IMG/VR virus record: IMGVR_UViG_3300025759_000754
Location: 1-22,725 of that record
Reading direction: 5' to 3' (one strand)
DNA length: 22,725 nucleotides
Source of the DNA: a virus
In this document: positions 6,412 through 14,517 of the stretch, piece after piece
Layout: every line of letters starts with the position of its first letter
Position numbering within the stretch: position 1 is the stretch's first letter
Program-made: the position numbers and the translations under genes
Notes under the pieces: generated by a model
Seen by the model: only the letters and a program-made list of their open reading frames with translations
Told to the model about the DNA's origin: nothing
The model's database searches: none

Positions 6412-7335
6412 TTAATTTATACGTAAAAATCTGTATTTAATTTCTCCTGTGCCTCCGTTACCACCACCTGTTTGTCCTTGTGCTCCACCACCCCCGGCTC
6501 CTGATCCACGAGTACCATTACCACCTGAAGAGGAACTTGGAACACCTCCTGCTCCCCCAGCAATATTTCCAGCATAGGAAGCTCCACCAACACCACCTGT
6601 TATTTGGCAGTTATCACCACCACAGTTTCCGGGATTGGTTCCCGCTACACCATTGCCTGATTGATTAAATGTACCCACAGGTCCTTGATTCAAGGTTGTG
6701 GCTGTGCCAAACGTGACTGTTGCACCATTGGCTTCTCGAAACGTACCTGAAGTTAAAGGAGTAGCACTTACCGTTCCCGTACCCGCTATAGACGGACTAT
6801 TACTACGTAAAGGTCCTTGAACACCTCCTCCTGTTCCCGAACCTCCTTCGCCTCCTGTTAAGGTAAAAATTGTTCCTGTCGTACTTCCCGATAAGATTGT
6901 ATTTCCACCATCTCCTGCAGTAGAATTATAAGGACTACCAGTAGTTCCTGTTCCTCCTGCTCCTATCGTTAAGGTTAAGGTTTCTCCTTCGGTTACAGAA
7001 TAAACTTGATCCGAAACATATCCACCCGAAGCACCACCTGCTCCCGCAGACTCACCTCCTGCTTTATCATACTCAGCACCTACCACACCTCCTGAACCAC
7101 CACCAACAGCGGCTTGCACGTGAATGGCATTGGCTCCTGTGGGTACTACAACTGTTGTGGTTGATGTTTCTGTGGTAAAAGCAGTAGCGACAAAGGCTGT
7201 ATAAAATTGTTTCCACGATCCACCGACCTTGATCCATGCTTCTTGGATCTCTTTCCACGAACCGCTTTGTTTATAAAATGCTTCGTTGACTTGCTTCCAA
7301 GCACCAGAAACTTTGAGATACCATTCGCTCGCCAT
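6412..7335 (-). CDS. Glycine-rich tail adhesin with N-terminal tryptophan repeats
   Basis: A 307-aa putative receptor-binding or fibre-tip protein. Residues 9-50 contain three 14-residue repeats of the form (V/Q)(S/G)G(A/S)WK(Q/E). A beta-rich middle follows (TTVVVPTGANAIHVQAAVGG, YSVTEGETLTLTIGAGG), and the C-terminal part is packed with Gly in GG, GAGG and GNGG clusters (about 225-297), ending KYRFLRIN. Such glycine stretches form polyglycine-II-type sandwiches in distal adhesins of some phages (S16 gp38 is the known structural precedent), while W-repeat starts like this occur widely in fibre proteins. There is no enzyme motif. It starts by TAATG overlap with the preceding fibre gene and closes the adhesin block. 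A small surface-exposed adhesin is the best reading; the target receptor is unknown. Confidence 0.75.
   Translation of the reverse strand: MASEWYLKVSGAWKQVNEAFYKQSGSWKEIQEAWIKVGGSWKQFYTAFVATAFTTETSTTTVVVPTGANAIHVQAAVGGGSGGVVGAEYDKAGGESAGAGGASGGYVSDQVYSVTEGETLTLTIGAGGTGTTGSPYNSTAGDGGNTILSGSTTGTIFTLTGGEGGSGTGGGVQGPLRSNSPSIAGTGTVSATPLTSGTFREANGATVTFGTATTLNQGPVGTFNQSGNGVAGTNPGNCGGDNCQITGGVGGASYAGNIAGGAGGVPSSSSGGNGTRGSGAGGGGAQGQTGGGNGGTGEIKYRFLRIN
7186..7311 (-). repeat. Three 42-bp coding repeats (14-residue Trp motif)
   Basis: Residues 9-50 of the glycine-rich adhesin repeat with a 14-residue period: VSGAWKQVNEAFYK, QSGSWKEIQEAWIK, VGGSWKQFYTAFVA. The GxWKx core and the aromatic/Lys end are retained in each. 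At the DNA level the copies have diverged; the coding pattern, not the bases, is repeated. Confidence 0.85.
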
Positions 7336-8117
7336 TATGCATCATGGATAAGGTAAAAATCTCCATTATCACCTACACCACTACTAGGAGCTGAAGTGCT
7401 CGTTGTTGTAATTAAATTTCTAACAGAGATATTCCCTACCGTTCCATCGGTGTAAACTAATTCATTGGTGGATACAAAATTGTCAGCGTTGACATTTCCT
7501 GAAAAGGTTGCAGTTGTACCATTAATCGTTCCTGTAACATTGACATTCGCTGCCGCATTAACATCCGCCGTCACATTCGCTGTGCCTGTGACTGCTATAT
7601 TACCTGTGATGGCAGCATTGCCTGTAATATTAGCATTGATAGAAGCATTGACATTTCCTGTAACAGTTAAATCTTGTGTCGAGATCGCACCAAAGTTTGA
7701 TAAAATTCTTGAGACATTAAAATTAGGACTACCATCGCAGTAAACCACATCGTAAGCTCCTTGAGTAATAGCCACACCATTAGCACTGTGACCTGTAGCT
7801 GCAACAGTTAAAGAAAAAGAACCTGAAGTATTATTGTAGACAATATAATTGTTTTCTTTAGCAGGGATAAAGACTGTAATATTTCCTGTCAGAGTACCAT
7901 TTAAGTCTAAAACTTTATTAGAAGATTCTGCGGTCGCTGAAGCATTTGCTGTTGTTAAGGTGACGTCAGCCGATCCTCCGACATTCTTGGATAAAAAACC
8001 ACCTGCAAAAGCGTCAAGAACCTCGAGGTTATTATTGGTCTTATCGCCCCAAGTACCTGCGTTTTCGCCTGTTCCTTGAAGTTCGAGTTTGAGTCTATCT
8101 GAATATGTTGATGCCAT
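7335..8117 (-). CDS. Tail fibre protein with beta-helical TGN repeats
   Basis: A 260-aa protein. It starts MASTYSDRLKLELQGTGENA and continues GTWGDKTNNNLEVLDAFAGG (1-40), an N-terminal module I recognise from many marine phage fibre or fibre-adaptor proteins. Residues 50-135 form a beta-rich middle (NKVLDLNGTLTGNITVFIPA, YNNTSGSFSLTVAATGHSA). Residues 149-213 are short TGN/NVT repeats (DLTVTGNVNASINANITGN and onwards) typical of a trimeric beta-helix shaft. The C-terminus, SGVGDNGDFYLIHDA, is a short cap. The gene lies between the triplicated adhesin cassettes and the glycine-rich adhesin and overlaps the latter by TAATG. AGGA lies about 12 bases before the ATG, a rather long spacing. It probably carries or anchors adhesins on the tail. 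Confidence 0.8.
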   Translation of the reverse strand: MASTYSDRLKLELQGTGENAGTWGDKTNNNLEVLDAFAGGFLSKNVGGSADVTLTTANASATAESSNKVLDLNGTLTGNITVFIPAKENNYIVYNNTSGSFSLTVAATGHSANGVAITQGAYDVVYCDGSPNFNVSRILSNFGAISTQDLTVTGNVNASINANITGNAAITGNIAVTGTANVTADVNAAANVNVTGTINGTTATFSGNVNADNFVSTNELVYTDGTVGNISVRNLITTTSTSAPSSGVGDNGDFYLIHDA

Positions 8118-8131
8118 ACTATATTAATATC

Positions 8132-10564
8132 CTATCTTGCTGTGACAGGCAACCCTCCTGATGTAACGAATGGATTCTCTGCGAAGGCCATGTAAATCAT
8201 TGTGCCACCATTTACACCAACACCTGAACTTCTTATTTTAATTCCATTACTTAAAAAATCTATAGGTTGGCTATAGGTATTTTCTGCATTTGGTAAATTT
8301 GCATTTAAATTATTTGAAATTACATTGTATGTATCTCTAGCACTGTCAAACATATACCAATCATATCCAACACCACCAGTAGTAGAATTTTTACACATGA
8401 AAAAAGCAGGTCTAAACCCAGTATAGACGAATGTTCCGTCAGTATTTGCATTCCCTATATAGCTACCGAACTTGCCATATCCTTCTACGTTATTAAAACA
8501 ATACATTATATAATTATTTCCATTAGTATTTACTTCCGACCTAGTACCAATAGACACTGTTGTTGATGTAGGAGCAATATCATTCCACCAACCTGCACCA
8601 TTAACACCACCATAAGCATCATATAAATTTAATCTTAACGCATTAGTAAAACCTAAAGTGTTTGTCATTTGAACACCCCAATCTGCACTTGATGACCTAT
8701 TCTTTACGATAACCATATCTGGAACAACACCGAGTCCATGACCAACAGTAGCATTACTTCCTGTTCCTGTATAAGTGACTATAGAAAATCCTGCAGTGGT
8801 ATTAGCTTGAACTGTTGAGGTAATACTTCCGTCTGTGTTCGATGAAGTCGTGCCACCATTGGCTTTCCATGCCCATAAAACCAAAGGTTGAGAACTTCCA
8901 TTAATTCCTGCAGTTGAACCTACTTCTACTGTATTAGTTCCAACACCTCTTACTCCTGCACCAGTTGTGAGATCAGCTTCAGCCGAGTTTGCATTAGAGT
9001 AAAGTCTTTTTGATGAAGCGACTGTTGCACCTCTACTTGTATCCCATAATTGATGCCAATTAGCTGCTAGATTTCTTTCTTTAAACCACATAAAATCTGC
9101 TTGTAAATCAGAATTTCCGTTAAAAGTTAATGTCTGTGTACTACCATTTCCGTCAAAAGTTAATGTTTGGAAATAAACACTCCCATCATCAATCGTAGGA
9201 GATAATGCAGTTGCTAAATTAGCTGAGTTTAAAGATAAAAATCCTGTTGGGGGTGCGTAGTAGAAGTCACCATAGCCATTTCCGTCTGCGTTTCCTTGTG
9301 CAGTTTCTGTTCCTGCAAAACTTCCGTCTTGTCCAAAGTTTGGAATCATTATATTTCCACCAATACTAGTGTCAGAACGTATTTGAAAGAATGGTACATA
9401 TTCTGATGCAGTTAAATCAATGCCAGAAATACTTTCATTAGTTCCTGCACTAGGATCACCAGTAGCACTACCTGAATTATTATAATATGTGCCATTGATA
9501 CCAAACCAAATTTTGCCATTATCAAAATCTACTGCAATATTAATAATATTGCCACTACTCGCAGTTGGTGATGTACCATTATATGTTCCATCTTTGTAAT
9601 ATAGACTTGCCCAAGATAAAAAAGCATAATTATTAAATAAACTTGACACTGGATCACCACTTACTCCTTTACCATTTAAAACAACAGTTTGTGATGCTTC
9701 ATTACCTATCCATCCAGCCACGCATCTGAAGGTTGCTTCGGTATTACTCATACGCACTTCGTGATACCACTTACCACTTTTGACACCAAAAGTGCCAATA
9801 GTACCATCCCAATTTCCAGTTCTTGAAGTAGTTAATTTTAAATTACCTTCTGATAATGAAGTATTTGCCATTGGTAAAATCGTAGCAAAAACATTACTTG
9901 GTGCATCTGTCGTCTGACGACCACTACCTGACTTGGTAAAATTGTTTCCATTCCCGGAGCTATCGGCTCCCAAATCACCACTGTTAGAAAACTTTAAATA
10001 AAAACCATTAGTGCCGTACGATCCTGAATATCCTTTAGGTTTCCATATACCTGTGGAATCAGTCTGACCAAAGTCGGTAGGGGATAATGCTTGTCCGTCT
10101 ATGTTATAGATATCGGAGAAATATCCTTCGAAATAATTACTACTATCTAGTCCACCTATCTCATTTTGATTAGTGGAATTCCATAGACACGCTGTAGAAT
10201 TTAAAGTAGGAGTGCTTGAAAAAGTTATATCTACTTGAGATCCATTAACATATACTTTCATTCTATCGGAACCTGTAGCTTCTGTTGTATCTAAAACTGT
10301 TACAATGTGATACCAAGCTGAAGTATCCCTAAAAACTTGATTTGTAGAAGTATTACCCTTACCAGTAGTTCCTCCTGTATCAAAATAAAGTTTATTATCT
10401 GGATAAAAACTAACGTAAAATCTATTTTGTGATGTACCGTCGTAGGCATGAAACAGACTTTGTAAAGTATCTAACCCTGATCTTTTTAACCAAAAACTTA
10501 ATGTAAATCTTTTATTATCTGTTGGGCCACTACTTGGCGTTCTTGCTAATTTTGTACTAGCCAT
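8132..10564 (-). CDS. Large adhesin: LamG + SPRY + DUF7483-like domains (cassette III)
   Basis: An 810-aa predicted carbohydrate- or receptor-binding virion protein. Residues 15-165 are a LamG/concanavalin-like jelly roll (FTLSFWLKRSG, AWYHIVTVLDTT, MKVYVNGSQV, GYFSDIYNIDGQAL). Residues 185-215 are a linker with LGADSSGNGNNFT. Residues 255-415 are a SPRY-like domain (GVKSGKWYHEVRMSN, NIAVDFDNGKIWFGINGTYY). After YAPPTGFLSLNSANLATALS (436-455), residues 460-810 form a C-terminal phage domain that I know as DUF7483, with GHGLGVVPDMVIVKNRS, DGTFVYTGFRPAFF and the terminal IYMAFAENPFVTSGGLPVTA. It is homologous over its whole length to the protein at 14514-16850 and to the split pair at 11346-13735. 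It is coupled by TAATG to the IPT protein upstream. There is no catalytic motif, so binding rather than hydrolysis is inferred. Confidence 0.85.
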   Translation of the reverse strand: MASTKLARTPSSGPTDNKRFTLSFWLKRSGLDTLQSLFHAYDGTSQNRFYVSFYPDNKLYFDTGGTTGKGNTSTNQVFRDTSAWYHIVTVLDTTEATGSDRMKVYVNGSQVDITFSSTPTLNSTACLWNSTNQNEIGGLDSSNYFEGYFSDIYNIDGQALSPTDFGQTDSTGIWKPKGYSGSYGTNGFYLKFSNSGDLGADSSGNGNNFTKSGSGRQTTDAPSNVFATILPMANTSLSEGNLKLTTSRTGNWDGTIGTFGVKSGKWYHEVRMSNTEATFRCVAGWIGNEASQTVVLNGKGVSGDPVSSLFNNYAFLSWASLYYKDGTYNGTSPTASSGNIINIAVDFDNGKIWFGINGTYYNNSGSATGDPSAGTNESISGIDLTASEYVPFFQIRSDTSIGGNIMIPNFGQDGSFAGTETAQGNADGNGYGDFYYAPPTGFLSLNSANLATALSPTIDDGSVYFQTLTFDGNGSTQTLTFNGNSDLQADFMWFKERNLAANWHQLWDTSRGATVASSKRLYSNANSAEADLTTGAGVRGVGTNTVEVGSTAGINGSSQPLVLWAWKANGGTTSSNTDGSITSTVQANTTAGFSIVTYTGTGSNATVGHGLGVVPDMVIVKNRSSSADWGVQMTNTLGFTNALRLNLYDAYGGVNGAGWWNDIAPTSTTVSIGTRSEVNTNGNNYIMYCFNNVEGYGKFGSYIGNANTDGTFVYTGFRPAFFMCKNSTTGGVGYDWYMFDSARDTYNVISNNLNANLPNAENTYSQPIDFLSNGIKIRSSGVGVNGGTMIYMAFAENPFVTSGGLPVTAR

Positions 10565-11343
10565 TACACAAAACTCATTGACTCAAAGATGCCAACTTGG
10601 ATCGTGATCGAAAATGCACGATCGGCTGTTTGACTCTCTTGGTCAGTGCCTCGTAAAGTAAAGTTATATGTTGTTTCATTCGTGATTGAGCTACTCTCCG
10701 TACCAGCAATATACACTGTGTTCTGAGTGCTTCCAAGACTTAAACCTGTGGGTAGACTTCCTGATACCTGACTAAAGTCCACTGCAGAGTCAGAACTGGC
10801 TGTGACCGCTACGTTAATTGATGCTCCTTTATCAAACGTACCTAAGGTTCCTGAAGCCGTGACAAAAGTAACACCGTCAGAGACAGTGAGATCAGCAGCT
10901 GTGGATCGAACCGCTAGACCATTGGGATTTTCAATTCTGATAAAATAGTTTGCGTTTGTTGCTAAAGTAACATTGATTGTTAAAGAAGTAGAACTATTAA
11001 AAGTAATACTATTTGGTGTGAAAACATCACCATCGCTTGCAATGATTTCTATAATAGGCATGTTGGTAAAATTTGATCCTGTAATGGTAATATCGGTTGC
11101 TGTACTTGGCTCGATTGTGTCAGGGGAAATCGAAGTATAAACAGGAGCCGAAGCGGTTGTTAAAACATTACCTGATAATCGGTTATCATCTAAAGTTCCT
11201 GTGGTAATATTACTCGCATTTAATCCTGTCAGGCCATTGCCATCCAAGGTCCCTGTTACGTTGACCGTGCTACCTGCATTACCGAGAGTGAGGGTAGAAC
11301 TGGATTGAGGTAGAATAGTATCGACTTGAATTTCACTAGCCAT
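10564..11343 (-). CDS. IPT/TIG plus Ig-like (He_PIG type) fibre protein (cassette III)
   Basis: A 259-aa beta protein, probably extended on the virion surface. Residues 1-66 are fibre-like (QVDTILPQSSSTLTLGNAG, then TVNVTGTLDGNGLTGLNAS and TTGTLDDNRLSGNV). Residues 68-154 match an IPT/TIG immunoglobulin-like domain (YTSISPDTIEPSTATDITIT, GSNF, NANYFIRIENPNG). Residues 165-250 match a cadherin-like or putative-Ig (He_PIG) domain with the diagnostic SGSLPTGLSLGS and DRAFSITI. Its paralogues at 13735-14517 and 16850-17626 have the same layout, and each is followed by the LamG-type adhesin. The small protein may be the shaft or adaptor for the large one, but that is inferred from pairing only. 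It begins two bases after the upstream stop. Confidence 0.85.
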   Translation of the reverse strand: MASEIQVDTILPQSSSTLTLGNAGSTVNVTGTLDGNGLTGLNASNITTGTLDDNRLSGNVLTTASAPVYTSISPDTIEPSTATDITITGSNFTNMPIIEIIASDGDVFTPNSITFNSSTSLTINVTLATNANYFIRIENPNGLAVRSTAADLTVSDGVTFVTASGTLGTFDKGASINVAVTASSDSAVDFSQVSGSLPTGLSLGSTQNTVYIAGTESSSITNETTYNFTLRGTDQESQTADRAFSITIQVGIFESMSFV

Positions 11344-11345
11344 GA

Positions 11346-12401
11346 TTATCTCGCTGTTCCTGCTAAACCATTAGATCCGACTAAAGGAAACTCGGCAAAG
11401 GCCATGTAGATTATTGTTTCACCACTTGCGTTTTGACCACCATCACTTGTTCTTAATTTAAATCCATTACTTAAAATATCTAAAGAATCAAAACTACCTT
11501 CAGCAAGAGAATCATTTGCTCTTAAATATAAATCAGTTGGATTTCTTGTATCTCTAGTTGTATCCCACATCCACCATATAGCACCTGCCGTACTTCTGCT
11601 TGTATTTTTATACATAATAAAAGAAGGTCTAAACCCAGTATAGACGAATGGTCCGTCATTGCTTCCATTACCTGTGTAAGAACCAAACTTACTATATCCT
11701 TTTACTTCTGCGAAACAGTAGGCGATTGTTGCTTGACCACTTAAATTATTATTATATCCACCACCAATAACACCAAAGACTGTTGAATTAGGTGTAGATG
11801 TTCCCCAATAATTAGAAATTGTAGCAGTAGACGCAGTTTCGTTAAGTTGTACTGTTTTATCTTTACCTAAGTCTTTATTGTAAATTTGCCAAGCACTTGC
11901 ACTATCTCTTGATTTGGTAATGACCATAGCAACAGTGCTACCTAACCCATGTCCGACTGTACCTGCAGTTCCTGTTCCCGTGTAAGTGACAACACTAAAA
12001 CCAGAAGTTGTGTTAGCTTGAACAGTCGAAGTTATAGATCCATCGGAATTAGACGAAGTAGTTCCACCATTGGCTTTCCAATGCCACGAAGCATAAGTAG
12101 TTCCTGATTGACCTGAATTGTCTTTATTCCCTGTGGTAAACCCATCACTATCAAAACTATTTAAACCTTCTGTTTCTGTACTTTCAGATGCATTTGAATT
12201 TGTTACTAATGGTTTTTGAACACCCCTAGAACTATCATATAAAGTATGTGAATGAGGTTGTGACCTTGCTTTAGTCCATACCCAATCAGGTTGAAATCCA
12301 ACACCTGTTATTGATTGACCACCACTTCCTATTGCAGTTCCATCACCTGTATATAAAACAGTATTAAAAAAATCTCTTGGTTGAAAACTAATATATGCCA
12401 T
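11346..12401 (-). CDS. Stand-alone DUF7483-like adhesin part (C-terminal half of the split cassette II protein)
   Basis: A 351-aa protein equivalent to the C-terminal region of the 810- and 778-aa adhesins. It has TGVGFQPDWVWTKARSQ, WHWKANGGTTSSNSDGSI, TGTVGHGLGSTVAMVITKSR-type motifs, DGPFVYTGFRPSFIMYKN and the end IYMAFAEFPLVGSNGLAGTA. It starts MAYISFQPRDFFNTVLYTGD, where the full-length relatives run on from a SPRY domain through an ASVLSPTIGDGSQYF-type linker. Its ATG overlaps the stop of the LamG-SPRY gene as TAATG, so both halves are probably made from one transcript by coupled translation and may reassemble. All conserved motifs are intact, so it does not look like a decaying remnant. 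Confidence 0.82.
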   Translation of the reverse strand: MAYISFQPRDFFNTVLYTGDGTAIGSGGQSITGVGFQPDWVWTKARSQPHSHTLYDSSRGVQKPLVTNSNASESTETEGLNSFDSDGFTTGNKDNSGQSGTTYASWHWKANGGTTSSNSDGSITSTVQANTTSGFSVVTYTGTGTAGTVGHGLGSTVAMVITKSRDSASAWQIYNKDLGKDKTVQLNETASTATISNYWGTSTPNSTVFGVIGGGYNNNLSGQATIAYCFAEVKGYSKFGSYTGNGSNDGPFVYTGFRPSFIMYKNTSRSTAGAIWWMWDTTRDTRNPTDLYLRANDSLAEGSFDSLDILSNGFKLRTSDGGQNASGETIIYMAFAEFPLVGSNGLAGTAR

Positions 12402-13735
12402 TATCCATAACTCGCTATATTTTTAGTACACAATGCATAATACCCTGTTGGAGGAGCATATTCAAATATTCCGATACCTGCATCATCTGCGTTACCTGAT
12501 GATACAGCAGTTGTTCCGAAATAGCCATTGCCGAAGTTAATATCTAAAACATAAGATGTTGAACCACTACCATTGACAGTTCCAACAACATAATTATCAC
12601 CTGTTTTAACTGTAAAACTATGTGCGGTTGCATTTGAAAAATCTGCTTGGTCAAATCCCCCACCTAATCCGTCATTCCAAAGACCATTTTTTCCTACATA
12701 AAAATTTCCATTGTCTATATCAAATGCAATCATAAGAATATCACCATTTGATACACCGCCACCTAAACTTCCTTGTAAACTTCCATTTAGATATAGATTT
12801 GGAATACTTCCATAGACTCCTGCTGTGTTTGATGCAGTGAAAAGATTGGAAGAAGCAGGGTGTAAATTTTGTGGAACAACACCCAACCAAGCAGAAACTC
12901 CTGTTACTTCACATTCAAAATACCATTGACCACTTGATACTCCTAAAGTTGTATTAGATGAAAGTCCACTTGCTGGTTGTGATAGTGTTGTATTTCCCAG
13001 ACTTAATGTTGGAGGAACTGATGTACTTTTATCAAGAGCATTCCAAGTAGGAAAAACATTAGTCGGTGTGTCTTTAGTTTGGGTTAAGGTTCCACCGCCC
13101 ACGGACCAAGTGTTACCATTGCCTGAACTGTCGGTTCCCATTGCTCCTGAGTTTTCCATTTTTAAAAAGAATCCGTTAGTACCATAGGTCACTGAAGGAG
13201 CTGTTTTAGGTATCCAAATTCCTGTGGTGGAATCTGTTTGTCCAAAATCAGAAGCAGCGTATTGAGTGCCATCGGTGAAATGTACATGAGCCATATATCC
13301 ATCATAATAAGCAGAACCACTATATGCTTGACGACCTATTCCATGACCAACTGTATTATTATAAGCATAAGAACCTGACAATGAAGAACGATTATCAGTA
13401 GAAAAATCAGTAACTAAAGAACCATTTATATAAAGTTTTGCTCTATCTGATGCTGTTCCTTGTGTTGTATCAAAAGCAAATACAATATGATACCAAGCAG
13501 AAACGTCTCTAATTCTTTGAGAGGTTAGAAAAAAAGTTGTTGCATCTGTTCCAAAAATTATTTGGTCATTGTTTGTAATAGTTAATCTAATATCATCTGC
13601 AGCACTACTTCCCGCATTCCAAAGTGTTTGATAACTACCTGTGCTAATAGCTGACCTCTTAATCCAAGCACTCCAAGTCCAAGTTGTTCTATTACTTGCA
13701 CTGCCGGGTGTTCTTGTTAAATATGTACTTGCCAT
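12401..13735 (-). CDS. LamG + SPRY adhesin part (N-terminal half of the split cassette II protein)
   Basis: A 444-aa protein with a LamG-like jelly roll at about 15-160 (TWSAWIKRSAI, AWYHIVFAFDTTQGTASDRA, KLYINGSLV, YMAHVHFTDGTQYAASDFGQ) and a SPRY-like domain at about 265-425 (VSSGQWYFECEVTGVSAWLG, MIAFDIDNGNFYVGKNGLWN). It ends IFEYAPPTGYYALCTKNIAS then YG and a TAA stop. The 778-aa paralogue has YAPPSGYLALCTKNLASVLS at the same place and continues into the C-terminal domain, so the stop falls exactly at the domain boundary. The sequence around the stop does not contain a standard -1 slippery heptamer; termination and re-initiation at TAATG is the simpler way to couple the two halves. Confidence 0.82.
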   Translation of the reverse strand: MASTYLTRTPGSASNRTTWTWSAWIKRSAISTGSYQTLWNAGSSAADDIRLTITNNDQIIFGTDATTFFLTSQRIRDVSAWYHIVFAFDTTQGTASDRAKLYINGSLVTDFSTDNRSSLSGSYAYNNTVGHGIGRQAYSGSAYYDGYMAHVHFTDGTQYAASDFGQTDSTTGIWIPKTAPSVTYGTNGFFLKMENSGAMGTDSSGNGNTWSVGGGTLTQTKDTPTNVFPTWNALDKSTSVPPTLSLGNTTLSQPASGLSSNTTLGVSSGQWYFECEVTGVSAWLGVVPQNLHPASSNLFTASNTAGVYGSIPNLYLNGSLQGSLGGGVSNGDILMIAFDIDNGNFYVGKNGLWNDGLGGGFDQADFSNATAHSFTVKTGDNYVVGTVNGSGSTSYVLDINFGNGYFGTTAVSSGNADDAGIGIFEYAPPTGYYALCTKNIASYG

Positions 13736-14517
13736 TAGTTAAATTGTCCTCCGTTCAGTATACCTGTAGATATGGTGATTGAAAAGGCTCGATCGGAAGT
13801 CTGGCTTTCTGCATCGGTTGCTCGGAGTGTAAAGTTATAGGCTGTATCGGAAGTATCACTTCCTGATTCCGTACCTGAAATAGTGGCGGTATTCGATACA
13901 GTAGATCCTAAGGTTAAGCCTGTGGGTAGACTTCCTGAAACTAAAGTGATGTTGACGGCTGAGTCGGATGTTGCGGAAACATCGACACTAATCGCAGATC
14001 CTTGATCAAAGGTTCCCAAACTACCCGCAGCCGTAGTAAAACTAGGTGCTTGAGATACTGTTAAATCGGCATTCGTTGATCGTACCGACTGACCGTTATT
14101 GTTTTCAATTCTAATAAAATAATCCGTTTCTGTGGTGACATTAACGTTCGCTGTTAGTGATGTTGAACTATTAAAGGTTACTTTGTCGGCTCGAAGAATA
14201 GCTCCTGTTCCAGAAATCAATTCGACAACAGGAACGGATACAAAGTTTGTTCCAGTAATGGTTAGATCGGATGCTGTGCTAGGTTCGATCGTTGTTGGAC
14301 TGACTGAAGTGTAGGTGGGAAAATCGGTGGTGAGAACCACTTGTCCTGATAGTCGAGCATTAGCCAGAGTACCAGAGGAAATATTATCAGCGTTTAATCC
14401 TGTGAGTCCACTACCATCTAAGGTTCCTGTCACGTTAATCGTGCTTCCTGCATTACCTAAGTTAAGGGTTGTTCCACTTTGAGGTAAAATAGTATCTGCT
14501 TTAATTCTACTGGTCAT
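13735..14517 (-). CDS. IPT/TIG plus Ig-like fibre protein (cassette II)
   Basis: A 260-aa paralogue of the proteins at 10564-11343 and 16850-17626. It has the fibre-like N-terminus ADTILPQSGTTLNLGNAGST and continues NVTGTLDGSGLTGLNADNI. An IPT/TIG domain follows (YTSVSPTTIEPSTASDLTIT, GTNFVSVPVVELIS, DYFIRIENNNGQSVRS), then an Ig-like He_PIG-type domain (GSLGTFDQGSAISVDVSAT, VSGSLPTGLTLGS, DRAFSITIS). The C-terminal tail is GILNGGQFN, corresponding to GIFESMSFV and GITEGMRFS in the paralogues. The start overlaps the stop of the 778-aa adhesin as ATGA. It is followed by the split LamG adhesin. It shares a 20-base identical word with the cassette III copy (13919-13938 and 10745-10764). Confidence 0.85.
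   Translation of the reverse strand: MTSRIKADTILPQSGTTLNLGNAGSTINVTGTLDGSGLTGLNADNISSGTLANARLSGQVVLTTDFPTYTSVSPTTIEPSTASDLTITGTNFVSVPVVELISGTGAILRADKVTFNSSTSLTANVNVTTETDYFIRIENNNGQSVRSTNADLTVSQAPSFTTAAGSLGTFDQGSAISVDVSATSDSAVNITLVSGSLPTGLTLGSTVSNTATISGTESGSDTSDTAYNFTLRATDAESQTSDRAFSITISTGILNGGQFN

Larger units (their letters stand above)
8132..11343 (-). repeat. Adhesin cassette III (IPT/Ig gene + LamG-SPRY-DUF7483-like gene)
   Basis: The third tandem unit: the 259-aa IPT/Ig gene, then the 810-aa adhesin. It shares a 22-base identical word with unit I (8829-8850 and 15190-15211) and a 20-base identical word with unit II (10745-10764 and 13919-13938). Confidence 0.88.
11346..14517 (-). repeat. 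Adhesin cassette II (IPT/Ig gene + split LamG-SPRY / DUF7483-like genes)
   Basis: The second tandem unit. The 260-aa IPT/Ig gene is followed by a 444-aa and a 351-aa ORF that together equal one large adhesin of the other units. Confidence 0.88.

Noticed and set aside
7465-8079. Plus-strand frames of 92 and 76 codons opposite the fibre gene
   Set aside because: They are antisense shadows of the TGN-repeat fibre protein, with no start signals and no independent protein character.
12395-12425. Programmed -1 frameshift joining the 444-aa and 351-aa adhesin halves
   Set aside because: The A-rich ACT AAA AAT stretch before the stop is not an X XXY YYZ slippery heptamer in frame, and the TAATG overlap gives a simpler route by re-initiation.
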